64,000 bases of DNA from Rossellomorea vietnamensis (GCF_025398035.1 NZ_CP104558.1:3978001-4042000), one strand, 5' to 3'. Counted from the first letter of the stretch, positions 8,194 through 18,220 are shown. Translations and numbers: made by a program. The notes: generated by a model from the sequence alone, not told the origin.

Positions 8194-8325
8194 TCACCAA
8201 ATGTTCCGTATCAAGCGAAAAATCATTTTTGGTATAAACAATAAGATGTTGAAAACCACTTCAGATATAAACTCTAGTAGGGTATCTTTAAAAAATTCTT
8301 TTCTGTTTTGTTTTCTATTTTTCAT
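8194..8325 (-). CDS. Small membrane-associated peptide (43 aa)
   Basis: An intact ORF of 43 residues with an ATG start and a GGGGAG ribosome binding site 7 nt upstream. A basic head (MKNRKQNRKEFFKD) is followed by an amphipathic to hydrophobic segment (SEVVFNILLFIPKMIF) and a basic tail (RLIRNIW). No family is recognised. It is the first of three minus-strand ORFs each followed by a hairpin repeat. Confidence 0.55.
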   Translation of the reverse strand: MKNRKQNRKEFFKDTLLEFISEVVFNILLFIPKMIFRLIRNIW

Positions 8326-8525
8326 GTTCTAGCTCCCCAATAATCTATAGCTTTCTTCGACTACCTGACCTTGTATAATGGATATATTTTATATCCTTAT
8401 TTTACCACAGGATATGTAGCTGATCTGTCCGTTTATGATATGTTTTTTTAATTGAAAAACGGACTAGTAATGGACACTCACTTCTTAATCAAAACATCTT
8501 TCCCTTAAAAAAGAAACGAAACTAT

Positions 8526-8572
8526 TGCAACCGGTTACAAAAATATGTTACCTTATGTGTAACCGGTTACAC
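8526..8572 (+). promoter_or_regulatory. Twin AACCGGTT operators / cre-like site before rbsR
   Basis: Two boxes, TGCAACCGGTTACAA (8526-8540) and a perfect 16-bp palindrome GTGTAACCGGTTACAC (8557-8572), lie 34-80 nt before rbsR. The second fits the CcpA catabolite element TGWAANCGNTNWCA exactly and is also the palindrome type bound by LacI-family RbsR. Ribose repression and carbon catabolite repression are the likely inputs (inferred). Confidence 0.85.
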
Positions 8573-8605
8573 AATAACCAACCAAACGAACAGGAAGTGA
8601 CGCAA

Positions 8606-9586
8606 GTGGCAACAATCAAGGATGTGGCGAGTGAAGCGGGGGTGTCGGTGGCGACGGTCTCCCGGGTGCTGAATGACAACGGCTATGTAGGAGCCGAGAC
8701 GAGGAAGAAGGTAATGACGGCGATCGAGAAGCTGAATTACAGCCCGAATGAGGTGGCGCGCTCTCTATATAAACGGGAATCGAGACTGATCGGTCTGCTG
8801 CTTCCAGATATCACGAACCCATACTTCCCGCAGCTGGCGAGAGGGGTCGAGGATGAAGTGAGTGAGGCAGGGTTCAGGCTACTCCTCGGGAACAGCGACG
8901 AGAATATCCAGAAGGAGCTGGATTATATCCAGACCTTCGTTCAGAACAATGTCGTCGGTATGATCTCTGCGACTAATCATGTGGAGCATGATCAGCTGTA
9001 TAGTGAATTGAATCTCCCACTCGTCCTCCTTGACCGGACCACGGACAACTATCCGGCAGTGTATGCCGACGGACGCAAAGGGGGACGCCTGGCAGCAAAG
9101 ACCCTGGTGGAAAAAGGGGCGAAGCGGATCACCGTTATGAAGGGGCCGGCACACGTCAAGCCGGCACAGGACCGATTCCGGGGAGCCGTCGAGTACCTAA
9201 GCGGGACAGACGTCGATTTCCCGGTGATGTCCACGACCTCGTTCTCCTTTGAAGACGCAAAGGGCTGGGCAGAGGAACTATTCGCCACCTATCCTGATAC
9301 GGACGGGGTCATCGCGAGCAATGATATCGTCGGTATCGCTATTCTCCATGAGGCGTTGAGGCTTGGGAAGAAGATCCCCGAAGACGTACAGATCATTGGC
9401 TACGATGACATCCCCCAGAGTAGCCTTTCCTATCCGGCGCTCTCAACGATCAGGCAGCCAGCTTACGAAATGGGCAGGCAGGCCGCGGCACTTCTGATTA
9501 AACTAATAAAAAAAGAAAAAGACATCGAGACAACGGTTCAGCTTCCGGTTGAACTCATACAGCGAAACACAACACGAAAGGGATGA
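8606..9586 (+). CDS. rbsR: Ribose operon repressor RbsR (LacI family)
   Basis: A 326-residue LacI/GalR-family repressor. Residues 2-50 are the helix-turn-helix and hinge (ATIKDVASEAGVSVATVSRV). The rest is the periplasmic-binding-protein-like sensor (IGLLLPDITNPYF, VLLDRTTDN, GVIASNDIVG, IIGYDDIP). The GTG start at 8606 fits the family N-terminus and has AGGAAG 9 nt upstream; a longer reading from a TTG at 8525 would run through the operators. It is the first gene of rbsRKDACB, 6 nt before rbsK. It should bind the AACCGGTT boxes upstream. Confidence 0.95.
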   Translation: MATIKDVASEAGVSVATVSRVLNDNGYVGAETRKKVMTAIEKLNYSPNEVARSLYKRESRLIGLLLPDITNPYFPQLARGVEDEVSEAGFRLLLGNSDENIQKELDYIQTFVQNNVVGMISATNHVEHDQLYSELNLPLVLLDRTTDNYPAVYADGRKGGRLAAKTLVEKGAKRITVMKGPAHVKPAQDRFRGAVEYLSGTDVDFPVMSTTSFSFEDAKGWAEELFATYPDTDGVIASNDIVGIAILHEALRLGKKIPEDVQIIGYDDIPQSSLSYPALSTIRQPAYEMGRQAAALLIKLIKKEKDIETTVQLPVELIQRNTTRKG

Positions 9587-9592
9587 AGGAAG

Positions 9593-10483
9593 ATGGAAAA
9601 GGCGAAGATTGCCGTGATCGGCAGTTCATCTATGGATCTGGTGGTCACATCAGCGAAACGCCCTGGTGCAGGGGAAACGGTACTGGGCGCCAGCTTTGAC
9701 ACCGTACCCGGAGGAAAAGGCGCCAACCAGGCCGTTGCAGCAGCAAGACTTGGAGCAGACGTTTACATGATCGGATGCGTCGGCGATGATCCTTACGGGC
9801 AAGAGATTTTGGATAACTTTAAGAGCAACGGTGTTCATACAGAGTATGTGGAACCGGTTACAGGTCAGAAATCCGGAACCGCCCATATCATCCTCGCTGA
9901 AGGGGACAACAGCATTGTCGTCGTAAAAGGTGCCAATGATCTTGTGACTCCAGAATACGTTGAGAAAACAGCCGATTTTCTCAAAACATGCGATCTCATC
10001 ATGATTCAGCAGGAAATCCCGGAGGAAACGGTTGAGTACGTGGCAGACCTGTGCAACAAGATTGAAGTCCCACTGCTACTGAACCCGGCACCTGCACGGA
10101 AGATCTCAGAGAAAGTCATCGTTGGTGCCAGCTATCTGACACCGAATGAACATGAAGCGGATGTCCTTTTTAACGGAATGAAGCCGTCAGAAGCGCTGAA
10201 ACAATATCCTGACAAAGTCATCATCACCGAAGGAGCAGCCGGAGTCCGCTACCATGATGGAACAAAGGAAATCATGGTTCCTTCCTTCAAAGTCGAAGTG
10301 GTAGATACGACAGGGGCAGGCGATACCTTCAATGCCGCATTCGGAACGGCCGTGGCGGAAGGACAGTCAATGGAAGAAAGCCTTCGGTTCGCAAACCGTG
10401 CCGCATCTCTTTCCGTGACCGGATTCGGGGCACAGGGCGGAATGCCGACAAGAGACGAAGTGGAAAGGAAGTTGGCAGAATGA
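9593..10483 (+). CDS. rbsK: Ribokinase
   Basis: A 296-residue PfkB-family kinase phosphorylating D-ribose to ribose-5-phosphate. The substrate motif GGKGANQA is at residues 40-47, and [13 protein letters not shown] carries the anion hole and catalytic Asp244. Length matches the family. It follows rbsR by 6 nt and overlaps rbsD by 4 nt. An AACCGGTTACAG box resembling the operon operators lies inside the gene at about 9851-9862. Confidence 0.96.
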   Translation: MEKAKIAVIGSSSMDLVVTSAKRPGAGETVLGASFDTVPGGKGANQAVAAARLGADVYMIGCVGDDPYGQEILDNFKSNGVHTEYVEPVTGQKSGTAHIILAEGDNSIVVVKGANDLVTPEYVEKTADFLKTCDLIMIQQEIPEETVEYVADLCNKIEVPLLLNPAPARKISEKVIVGASYLTPNEHEADVLFNGMKPSEALKQYPDKVIITEGAAGVRYHDGTKEIMVPSFKVEVVDTTGAGDTFNAAFGTAVAEGQSMEESLRFANRAASLSVTGFGAQGGMPTRDEVERKLAE

Positions 10484-10866
10484 AACGACATGGCATCTTG
10501 AACAGTCACATAGCAAAAATACTAGCCGATCTCGGCCATACGGATACGATCGTCGTGGCCGATGCCGGTCTTCCGATTCCGTCAGACGTCGTGAAAATCG
10601 ACCTGGCATTGAAACCGGGAGAGCCATCCTTCCTTGACGTGGTCCAACTGTTAAAGGAAGAAATGGTCGTCGAAACCGTCACACTAGCTGAAGAAGTCGA
10701 AACAAATAAAGGGGTTCACGAACAGATGACCTCATGGTTCGATGGAATCCAGTATGTATCCCATGAAGACTTCAAGAAAGAAACCCACAAAGCGAAGGCT
10801 GTCATCCGAACGGGGGAAGTCACACCGTACGCAAATTGCATACTTCACGCAGGAGTCATTTTTTAA
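10480..10866 (+). CDS. rbsD: D-ribose pyranase
   Basis: A 128-residue RbsD/FucU family protein that interconverts pyranose forms of ribose before phosphorylation. The catalytic His20 is visible in [16 protein letters not shown], and the C-terminal [13 protein letters not shown] motif is intact. It starts within the rbsK stop (ATGA overlap) and lies 18 nt before rbsA. Confidence 0.95.
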   Translation: MKRHGILNSHIAKILADLGHTDTIVVADAGLPIPSDVVKIDLALKPGEPSFLDVVQLLKEEMVVETVTLAEEVETNKGVHEQMTSWFDGIQYVSHEDFKKETHKAKAVIRTGEVTPYANCILHAGVIF

Positions 10867-10884
10867 AACAAAGGGGGTAGTAGC

Positions 10885-12375
10885 ATGCAGATCAGCATGA
10901 AGAATATCCATAAAGCATTTGGGACGAACAAGGTCCTTGAAGGCGTAGACATCGAGATTGGGGAAGGTGAAGTCCATGCCCTGATGGGAGAAAACGGTGC
11001 CGGAAAGTCGACCCTGATGAATATCCTGACTGGCCTTCACAAGAAGGATCAGGGAACGATCACCATCGACGGGAAGGACATGACGTTCGACAATCCGAAA
11101 CAGGCCGAGGAATTTGGCGTTGCCTTCATCCATCAAGAGCTGAATGTATGGCCGGAGATGACCGTTCTTGAGAATCTCTTCATCAATAAGGAACCGGTTA
11201 CACAATTCGGTCTCATCAACACGAGAAAAATGAAAGCGATTGCGAATGAGCAGTTTAAGAAACTGAACATTTCCATCCCTCTCACAAAAGAAGCAGGACA
11301 GTGCTCAGTCGGACAGCAGCAAATGATCGAGATTGCCAAAGCACTCATGACGGATGCGAAAGTCATCATCATGGACGAGCCGACAGCGGCATTGACGGAC
11401 CGGGAAATCGAGACGCTCTTCACCGTCATCCGCTCGCTAAAGAAAGCCGGCGTGTCGATTGTATACATCTCCCACCGGATGGAAGAGATCTTCACGATTT
11501 GTGACACGATCACGGTCATGCGGGACGGACGCACGGTGGATACGACGCCGATCCCCGAGACGAACTTCGATGAGGTCGTGAAGAAAATGGTCGGACGTGA
11601 ACTGACGGACCGCTTTCCAAAACGCCAGCCAAAACCAGGTGAAACGATGCTTGAAGTCAGGAACCTGACGAAGAAGGGACTGTTTGAAAAGGTCAGCTTC
11701 GAGGTACGTTCAGGCGAAATCGTCGGCGTGTCAGGGTTGATGGGGGCAGGTAGAACAGAAATCATGAGGACCATCTTCGGACTCGACGGACGATATGAAG
11801 GCGAAATCCTCGTAAACGGGAAACCGGTCACCATTAAAACACCTGATCAGGCCGTGAAACTCGGTCTTGGATTCATCACCGAGGATCGGAAGGATGAAGG
11901 ACTCGTCCTCGACTTTTCCCTGAAGGATAATATCGCTCTTCCAAGCCTCTACAGCTTCACGAAGAAAGGCTTGATCAATGATAAAAGCGAACAGGACTTT
12001 GTGGAAATGCTCATCAAACGGCTGACGATCAAAACCGAATCAGCCAGGACCCACGCAAAGAACCTATCCGGCGGGAACCAGCAGAAGGTAGTCATCGCAA
12101 AATGGATCGGCATCGGTCCAAAAGTGCTGATACTCGATGAACCGACCCGGGGAGTCGATGTCGGGGCGAAGCGGGAAATCTATCAATTGATGAACGAGCT
12201 CACCGACCGCGGCGTCGCAATCGTGATGGTATCATCCGAGCTGCCAGAAGTACTCGGAATGAGCGACCGTATCCTCGTCGTCCATGAAGGGACCATCGCA
12301 GGAGAGCTATCAAAGGAAGACGCAACACAGGAAAAAATCATGACATTGGCGACAGGAGGTCACGCACATGAATAA
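10885..12375 (+). CDS. rbsA: Ribose ABC transporter ATP-binding protein
   Basis: A 496-residue double ABC ATPase of the monosaccharide importer type. The first domain has Walker A GENGAGKS (35-42) and Walker [12 protein letters not shown]. The second has a degenerate Walker A (MGAGRTE), signature LSGGNQQK and Walker [12 protein letters not shown]; a weak second P-loop is normal for this family. GGGGG lies upstream of the ATG. Its end overlaps rbsC by 8 nt. A further AACCGGTTACAC box lies inside the gene at about 11193-11204. Confidence 0.96.
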   Translation: MQISMKNIHKAFGTNKVLEGVDIEIGEGEVHALMGENGAGKSTLMNILTGLHKKDQGTITIDGKDMTFDNPKQAEEFGVAFIHQELNVWPEMTVLENLFINKEPVTQFGLINTRKMKAIANEQFKKLNISIPLTKEAGQCSVGQQQMIEIAKALMTDAKVIIMDEPTAALTDREIETLFTVIRSLKKAGVSIVYISHRMEEIFTICDTITVMRDGRTVDTTPIPETNFDEVVKKMVGRELTDRFPKRQPKPGETMLEVRNLTKKGLFEKVSFEVRSGEIVGVSGLMGAGRTEIMRTIFGLDGRYEGEILVNGKPVTIKTPDQAVKLGLGFITEDRKDEGLVLDFSLKDNIALPSLYSFTKKGLINDKSEQDFVEMLIKRLTIKTESARTHAKNLSGGNQQKVVIAKWIGIGPKVLILDEPTRGVDVGAKREIYQLMNELTDRGVAIVMVSSELPEVLGMSDRILVVHEGTIAGELSKEDATQEKIMTLATGGHAHE

Positions 12376-13321
12376 CGCACTCAAAACGAATCACGTCGGC
12401 AATCTGATGCAAAAACTCGGTCCACTTCTCGGACTGTTTGTGCTGATTGCGACCGTATCCATCATCAACCCTAGTTTTCTAGAACCCTTGAACTTATTGA
12501 ATCTATTACGACAGGTCGCGATCAACGCCCTGATTGCCTACGGGATGACCTTCGTCATTTTGACCGGAGGAATTGATTTATCCGTCGGCTCGATCCTCGC
12601 CTTATCCAGTGCCCTCATGGCCGGGATGATGGTATCGGGAATCGACCCGATCCTTGCGATCCTGATCGGCTGTATCCTTGGAGCTGTGATGGGAATGGTC
12701 AACGGATTATTGATCACAAAAGGAAAAATGGCCCCATTCATCGCAACACTTGCAACGATGACCATGTTCCGCGGGTTGACGCTCGTGTACACAGATGGAA
12801 ACCCAATTACAGGACTTGGCGACAGTTATGCATTCCAACTGTTTGGAAGAGGTTACTTCCTTGGAATCCCGGTACCGGCCGTCACAATGATCCTGACGTT
12901 CGCGATTCTATGGGTGATCCTGCACAAAACCCCGTTCGGCCGAAAAACGTATGCCATCGGTGGAAATGAAAAAGCAGCCCTGATCTCAGGAATCAAAGTA
13001 CCACGCATCAAAGTAATGATCTACTCCTTAGCTGGTTTACTGGCAGCACTTGCAGGAGCGATCCTCACGTCACGTCTGAATTCAGCCCAGCCGACAGCTG
13101 GTACATCGTATGAACTAGATGCCATCGCCGCCGTCGTCCTAGGAGGGACAAGCCTGTCAGGCGGACGCGGACTGATCGTCGGAACACTGATCGGTGCACT
13201 CATCATCGGAACGTTAAACAACGGTCTGAACCTGCTCGGCGTCTCATCCTTCTTCCAAATGGTCGTAAAGGGTGTCGTCATCATCATTGCGGTTCTTATC
13301 GACCGAAAGAAAGCAGCGTAG
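12368..13321 (+). CDS. rbsC: Ribose ABC transporter permease
   Basis: A 317-residue integral membrane protein of the BPD_transp_2 type with about eight to ten hydrophobic helices. The family signature [13 protein letters not shown] lies near residues 66-78, and [13 protein letters not shown] near the C-terminus. It pairs with RbsA in the membrane and receives ribose from RbsB. It overlaps rbsA by 8 nt, with GGAGG inside the end of rbsA, and lies 10 nt before rbsB. Confidence 0.96.
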   Translation: MNNALKTNHVGNLMQKLGPLLGLFVLIATVSIINPSFLEPLNLLNLLRQVAINALIAYGMTFVILTGGIDLSVGSILALSSALMAGMMVSGIDPILAILIGCILGAVMGMVNGLLITKGKMAPFIATLATMTMFRGLTLVYTDGNPITGLGDSYAFQLFGRGYFLGIPVPAVTMILTFAILWVILHKTPFGRKTYAIGGNEKAALISGIKVPRIKVMIYSLAGLLAALAGAILTSRLNSAQPTAGTSYELDAIAAVVLGGTSLSGGRGLIVGTLIGALIIGTLNNGLNLLGVSSFFQMVVKGVVIIIAVLIDRKKAA

Positions 13322-13331
13322 GAGGGATACT

Positions 13332-14270
13332 ATGAAAAAAGCATGGTTACTACTAATCAGTTTGTCACTCCTATTCCTGGGCGCCTGCTCCCTGCAGCCG
13401 CCCGAATGGGCGAAACCAACTAAAAGCTCGAACCCTGAAGACATCAAAATCGGACTATCCGTTTCAACACTCAATAACCCATTCTTCGTCTCCATGAAAA
13501 ACGGAGTAGAAGAGGAAGCGAAGAAACAAGGCATGGAAGTCGTCGTCGTCGATGCCCAGAACGACGCCGCCAAACAGATCAATGACGTAGAAGATCTCAT
13601 CCAGCAGGGCGTCAACGTCCTACTCATCAACCCGACGGATTCAGCGGCCATCTCCACTGCCGTCCAATCTGCCAACAGCCTGGGCATCCCTGTCGTCACC
13701 CTTGACCGCTCAGCGGAAAAAGGAGACGTAGCCACACTCGTCAGCTCTGATAACGAAAAGGGTGGCGAAATGGCCGGGGAATATCTCGTCGAACAGCTCG
13801 GTGAAGGGGCCGAGGTTGCAGAACTGGAAGGTGTCCCTGGAGCGTCTGCCACACGTGAGCGTGGAGCCGGATTTCACAACATCGCGGATGAAAAGCTAGA
13901 TGTCGTGGCCAAACAGACGGCAAACTTCGATCGTACCGAGGGACTGAATACGATGGAGAACTTGATTCAAGGGAATCCAGACATCAAAGCCGTGTTCGCT
14001 CATAATGATGAAATGGCATTGGGAGCACTGCAGGCGATCCAAAGTTCCGGACGTGACGTATTAGTCGTTGGATTTGATGGAAATGAAGATGCGATGACTA
14101 GCATTCGGAATGGCAACCTGTCTGCGACTGTTGCTCAGCAGCCTGAGAAGATTGGTTCGTTGGCCGTTCAGGCTGGGGCTGATGTATTGTCAGGGAAGAA
14201 GGTAGACAAGAAGATTCCGGTTCCGTTGAAGTTGGTGACGGAGGAGAATATAGAAGAGTCTTCAGAATAA
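13332..14270 (+). CDS. rbsB: Ribose-binding lipoprotein
   Basis: A 312-residue solute-binding protein. The N-terminus is a lipoprotein signal (MKKAWLLLISLSLLFLGAC) with lipobox LGAC and Cys19. The mature part shows the sugar-binding fold: IGLSVSTLNNPFF, VLLINPTDSAA, IPVVTLDRSAEKG, AVFAHNDEMALGA. The ATG at 13332 follows GGAGGG by 6 nt; a longer reading would run into rbsC. It is the last gene of the operon, ended by a terminator at 14284-14320. Confidence 0.96.
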   Translation: MKKAWLLLISLSLLFLGACSLQPPEWAKPTKSSNPEDIKIGLSVSTLNNPFFVSMKNGVEEEAKKQGMEVVVVDAQNDAAKQINDVEDLIQQGVNVLLINPTDSAAISTAVQSANSLGIPVVTLDRSAEKGDVATLVSSDNEKGGEMAGEYLVEQLGEGAEVAELEGVPGASATRERGAGFHNIADEKLDVVAKQTANFDRTEGLNTMENLIQGNPDIKAVFAHNDEMALGALQAIQSSGRDVLVVGFDGNEDAMTSIRNGNLSATVAQQPEKIGSLAVQAGADVLSGKKVDKKIPVPLKLVTEENIEESSE

Positions 14271-14283
14271 ATTGTAGTGGTAA

Positions 14284-14321
14284 ACCTCATTCGTGCATTT
14301 ATGCGAATGAGGTTTTTTTCT
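14284..14321 (+). terminator. Terminator of the rbs operon
   Basis: Stem ACCTCATTCG / CGAATGAGGT followed by TTTTTTTC. Confidence 0.93.
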
Positions 14322-14539
14322 TTGTTGATAAAAGTAGTAGAGAAAAGAATTTAGCTTTTCTTTTTTGTGTTTGCTCCAAATGAGTTGGGGGTCGCCATGT
14401 TTTTAAGATGATTAAGCCAAAAGAAATAATCATCTTTGATAACAACATATTTAATTAAGAACATTCACCTAAAGGTATCCTTTCCCAGCCTATCTCCCTA
14501 TATAAGAGTTGAATACAGATTGAATCAGGAGTGAATCAA

Positions 14540-14830
14540 ATGAGTAGATGGAGAAATTTAAATCAATGGATGTTCGATTTGGATACATTTTATCACTTGA
14601 ATCTGTGGATTCTGTTGAATGCCATGTATGAGGGCGGAGTTCAGTTAGGGTGTGTGGTGCTCGGTGAAAGGCCGTATATTCGGTCAATTGGGAAGATTCG
14701 AGAGGACCTGTTTTTTAAAGTGAGAATGAGGCCTTTTTGTAAGAGGCTGGAGTCGAAGAAGTATGAGTATGAAGATGTGTTTAAGTTTAAGCCGATGAAT
14801 GATTTAGCTTGTGTGGATTATTTCTATTGA
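14540..14830 (+). CDS. Uncharacterised 96-residue protein
   Basis: An ORF with an ATG at 14540 and AGGAG 8 nt upstream. The product is rich in Trp, Tyr and Phe at the N-terminus (MSRWRNLNQWMFDLDTFYHL) and basic in the middle. No domain, signal peptide or clear membrane helix is recognised. It stands alone between the rbs terminator and a long non-coding stretch. The ribosome binding site is the main support, so it may be a small species-specific gene or a fragment. Confidence 0.4.
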   Translation: MSRWRNLNQWMFDLDTFYHLNLWILLNAMYEGGVQLGCVVLGERPYIRSIGKIREDLFFKVRMRPFCKRLESKKYEYEDVFKFKPMNDLACVDYFY

Positions 14831-15505
14831 ATGAGGTTGTCTGTCAAAAGGGGTGTAATGATTCTGGGATTGACCAGCTTGATAATAAAGCTGATTCCGG
14901 ATTGTCTTCGTGTGGCGAAAAGCATGTGAATCGGGTGCGGAGAGAACCTGCAAACAGACTTAAGATCTTAGAGAAAGAATAGATTTTAGAGAACAACAAC
15001 ATCAACACCACCAACATAGAGACGCTAAGGATGTAGATAGGGTAAATGCGCTGATTGGACATTTGGTTATCAGGATGGATGTAATCATGATGTTTGAGTA
15101 GTTGATACGGAGGAGCTCTGGTTCGAACACTTGGAAGAGAGTATTTTCTACTAGGTGAAGAGGAGAGTTCAGGTATATATTTAGCATTAGTTTGAAAGTA
15201 CGCTTTTCCAGATTAATGCAAAAAATCAAGTTGGATCCGTCCCCATTTAACCTGAGAAAAAATCAAAAAAGCACTCTTGTACCAATCATCAAGATTTGAA
15301 CAAAATTACATTTTACCTTTCAATAAAATGGTTTGTCAACACGAAAGTTGTATTTATATTAAAAAAATGGTAAGGTTATTATCTGGTGATTTTTTACATT
15401 GAACGTTTTGTTATCTATCTTATTTATTCCGAAGGGAATTCAAACAGTTTTTGTGAGCTTTTTAGGCAATAGTACCCGAGTGTTTATACAAGGAGGACTA
15501 ATATA
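14831..15505. other. 675-bp stretch without a convincing gene
   Basis: Short minus-strand ORFs here lack ribosome binding sites. The only structure noted is the repeat at 15187-15252, also found at 16684-16748. The last part is AT-rich and may hold the promoter of the gene at 15506. Confidence 0.6.
15187..15252 (+). repeat. 66-bp repeat, left copy of a pair
   Basis: TTAGTTTGAAAGTACGCTTT, then TCCAGATTA, and further on GTCCCCATTTAACCT. It matches 16684-16748 with few changes, same orientation. The pair flanks the gene at 15506-16360. Confidence 0.85.
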
Positions 15506-16360
15506 TTGAATCTAATCAATAAGAAAGTTACACATGAGCGGTTTGGTATGGGAAGCATCGTGAATCATAATGATACGGTAGTTGAAATCCATTTCGCCTC
15601 GGAAAATAAAAAATTTGTTTACCCGGATGCATTTGGACAGCACTTGAAACTACATGATAAAAGTGCTGCCCATTCACTTGAAAAAATTTTACACGAGCAG
15701 GAAATGGAACTCAAAGAGGAAGAAATGCAGAAAGAAGAGGAAAAGGCACGGCAAAGAAGAAACCAGGAGCTTCGAGTGGGTCATGAAAAAAGTATGAAAA
15801 ATCATAAACTTCATCCCGAATCGCAGATGGTTTACAGGTGCGATACAGAAGAACAGAGTAGCTCCTTTTCAGATTGGACGGTTTCCTCTGGTGAAATAAA
15901 AAGTGGTACGAATAAGGGTAAGCCAAACAAGCCCAGTCGCTTACACCAAAACAGTGCGGTCCTGCTGACAGCGGTCGATCCCGGCATGCCTGAAAAAGAC
16001 AGACGCATCTTAGGTGTCTATATGGTGAAGGATCATTTCATCGGTAAACTTTGTGAAGATGGAAATATTCCTGCCCATTCCCATTACAGACTCCAACTGA
16101 CAGACGAGGAATCGAAACAGATGCCTTTCTGGAAGTACTATGTCAATGAAAAATCCCCTCAACAAACGACATGGAATACAGGCAAGTACCGATATTTCGA
16201 TAATTCGTGGATGGCTCAGATTCTGCGAGACATCGTTACATTGAAAAGTGACACAGAGGAACAAGAGCTGGCACAACAATTTCTGGACCACTTCTCTAAG
16301 ATGAATCAAATAGTAGAGCAGGAGTTAAAAGAGCCGAATGGGGCATTATTGCGTGCTTAG
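15506..16360 (+). CDS. Uncharacterised protein with Tudor-like N-terminus
   Basis: A 284-residue soluble protein. Residues 1-50 resemble the small beta-barrel found at the ends of some helicases and in Bacillus proteins of unknown role: HERFGMGSIVNHNDTVVEIHF, then KFVYPDAFGQHLKLH. Residues 60-105 are a charged coiled coil (EEEMQKEEEKARQRR). The C-terminal half (145-275) has no family I can name. The start is TTG, with AAGGAGGACT about 8 nt upstream. A perfect terminator follows. Flanking direct repeats may mean the unit was inserted. Confidence 0.7.
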   Translation: MNLINKKVTHERFGMGSIVNHNDTVVEIHFASENKKFVYPDAFGQHLKLHDKSAAHSLEKILHEQEMELKEEEMQKEEEKARQRRNQELRVGHEKSMKNHKLHPESQMVYRCDTEEQSSSFSDWTVSSGEIKSGTNKGKPNKPSRLHQNSAVLLTAVDPGMPEKDRRILGVYMVKDHFIGKLCEDGNIPAHSHYRLQLTDEESKQMPFWKYYVNEKSPQQTTWNTGKYRYFDNSWMAQILRDIVTLKSDTEEQELAQQFLDHFSKMNQIVEQELKEPNGALLRA

Positions 16361-16430
16361 ATAAGAAGTGCGGGGGAACTTGCAAATATAAGGTGAGAAA
16401 GAGTGTAGGGTTCACTGCGAATAGTGTTAA

Positions 16431-16466
16431 AAAGGGACAAGGCGGTCGCCTTGTCCCTTTTAGTGG
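16431..16466 (+). terminator. Terminator with perfect 13-bp stem
   Basis: AAAGGGACAAGGC / GCCTTGTCCCTTT with a GGTC loop (16431-16460). Confidence 0.85.
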
Positions 16467-16512
16467 ATTTTTTATTATTGGGGTCTGACTCTCGGTACGG
16501 TGAAGCGTTAAT

Positions 16513-16537
16513 AAGATGGGGGTCTGACCCCCATCTT
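16513..16537. repeat. REP-like palindrome around GGTCTGACC
   Basis: Perfect 11-bp arms AAGATGGGGGT / ACCCCCATCTT around CTG. Related GGTCTGAC fragments occur nearby at about 16480, 16560 and 21261, suggesting a dispersed palindromic family. The rest of 16361-17001 is non-coding. Confidence 0.7.
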
Positions 16538-16683
16538 CCCATGAATTGTGAACTAGAGGACTGACCCCATTCTTTGTGGCTCTTAAAAGATACACAACTC
16601 AAGCGGAGTTTTCTTTGGTGTAGGTGGTCAATTTAATTGCATAAGTGGACAGAAAAATGAAAACTGTTAAGCATCACTTATCT

Positions 16684-16748
16684 TTAGTTTGAAAGTGCGT
16701 TTTCCCAGATTAGAAAAAGTCAAACTGTAACCGTCCCCGTTTAACCCC
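16684..16748 (+). repeat. 65-bp repeat, right copy of a pair
   Basis: Counterpart of 15187-15252, same orientation. Confidence 0.85.
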
Positions 16749-17001
16749 AAAATCATAATTACTACTCATCCAGCAGACCAATAGTATAGAAAAGCAAAGC
16801 ACAAAATAATATCTAAATTACGTATCTTTACCTGGTAAATATCTCGAACAAAAAGAGGTTAATTTTTAGTTAAGGGTTAAACTATTTCATTAAATTAATT
16901 ACTGGTTGAATGAGACTGAATATGGATAATTGTGGAGATAGGTTTGAATAGTTGCTATAATATGAGTAAATAATTTCAAATAGTAGAAGAGGCGAGTTTT
17001 A

Positions 17002-18219
17002 TTGACGAATAGACAAGCAAACTCCTCAATAAAGGGATACAATTACCAATTTCTTAGTTCAATACATGAGATAATTCATGAAATTAGTGATGCATCGGAA
17101 TTTGTCATTGAAGGTATTGAAGATTTAGATATAAATAAGGAAGAAGAGTCAATCTTAGTGCAATACAAGTACCATGAATTAAAAAATTTTCAAAATAGTA
17201 GAGTAGCTAAACCTTTAGCCATTATGTTTAACCACTTCTTAAATAATAGACAAAAAAAATATAAATATAGATTGTTCATTTATATTACTGATAAACTACC
17301 CAATATAAATATTACGCTTTTGTATGAAATTTTATCACTTGATAGTGGAAGTAAGTATATCAGTGAAGATAACAAGCCGTTTATTAAGGATAGTAAATTA
17401 CTCATGGAATTTTTAGAGTTTTTTCATTGGGAAGTGTCATTAAAATATGAAATTATGGAAAGGGAAATTATTGAGTTATTGATTGAAACTTATTCAATTA
17501 GTGAATCCAGTGCTGAATATTTTTATCTACCTAATGCGTTCAAAATTATAAATGATTTAGCGATTAAGAGTGACCCAGTTGAGAGAACCATAACAAAGTT
17601 ATGGTTCAAAAATACTTTATCAAAGTATAGAAAGGATTTAGATTTTGAATTTATTACAAGATTTAAATCATTTCATGCAACAAAAAAGTATATTAAAAAC
17701 GAATTAATGACAAGAAACATAAAGAAAAATACTAGGGAGTTTGTAGTATATATAGGTAACCCTTTAAGGGGAGATTTATCTAGCTTCATTATTAACTTAG
17801 CCAAAAAGTTTTATTATAGTGGGAATAGAAACGATACAAAACCTGTAACTTTTGTTGTAAATGGAAACAAAGAAGAGATTATGGCACTCAAAAAAAATAT
17901 TTATAGTCATTTGTCAAATACAAACGAACTAATAATTATGAATGACGGATATGAGGACTATAGGTTTAATAGCCAAATGTTCAATTGTGCCCCTTTTACA
18001 GTGGCACTGCCCTTAAGAGGAAAGGTTAATATACCAAATTACAATTTTAAAATGATTAGGTTAAATACTTTCTCAGAACATAAAAGGAAAATTAATTTAA
18101 TTGCACCAGTAGTAATTTCGATTGATGGTGGTTTTGGAGACTTTGAAGAACACTATGATTATTTTTCTTTGAGAGGTTTAAAGAATGATGAAATTATCGA
18201 GCTATTGGGGGGGAACTGA
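17002..18219 (+). CDS. Putative PD-(D/E)XK nuclease of a HerA-linked defence system
   Basis: A 405-residue protein. The N-terminus (1-60) resembles the Cap4/DUF4297-type nuclease fold: KGYNYQFLSSIHEII, then VIEGIEDLDI and VQYKYHE, giving candidate active-site residues Glu37, Asp41/Asp43, Gln54 and Lys56. Residues about 235-400 form a second domain (FVVYIGNPLRGDLSSFI, VVISIDGGFGDFEEHY) that I cannot place. The start is TTG with GAGGCGAG upstream. One base separates its stop from the HerA gene, so the two are surely co-translated. Nuclease/HerA pairs are known antiphage systems; the assignment here is by motif and context only. Confidence 0.65.
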   Translation: MTNRQANSSIKGYNYQFLSSIHEIIHEISDASEFVIEGIEDLDINKEEESILVQYKYHELKNFQNSRVAKPLAIMFNHFLNNRQKKYKYRLFIYITDKLPNINITLLYEILSLDSGSKYISEDNKPFIKDSKLLMEFLEFFHWEVSLKYEIMEREIIELLIETYSISESSAEYFYLPNAFKIINDLAIKSDPVERTITKLWFKNTLSKYRKDLDFEFITRFKSFHATKKYIKNELMTRNIKKNTREFVVYIGNPLRGDLSSFIINLAKKFYYSGNRNDTKPVTFVVNGNKEEIMALKKNIYSHLSNTNELIIMNDGYEDYRFNSQMFNCAPFTVALPLRGKVNIPNYNFKMIRLNTFSEHKRKINLIAPVVISIDGGFGDFEEHYDYFSLRGLKNDEIIELLGGN

Positions 18220-18220
18220 A

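Noticed and set aside
11133..11834. 233-codon ORF antisense to rbsA
   Set aside because: It lies fully inside an unmistakable ABC ATPase gene and has no start signal or recognisable domain.
14844..15229. Two short hydrophobic ORFs on the minus strand
   Set aside because: No ribosome binding site and no supporting context.
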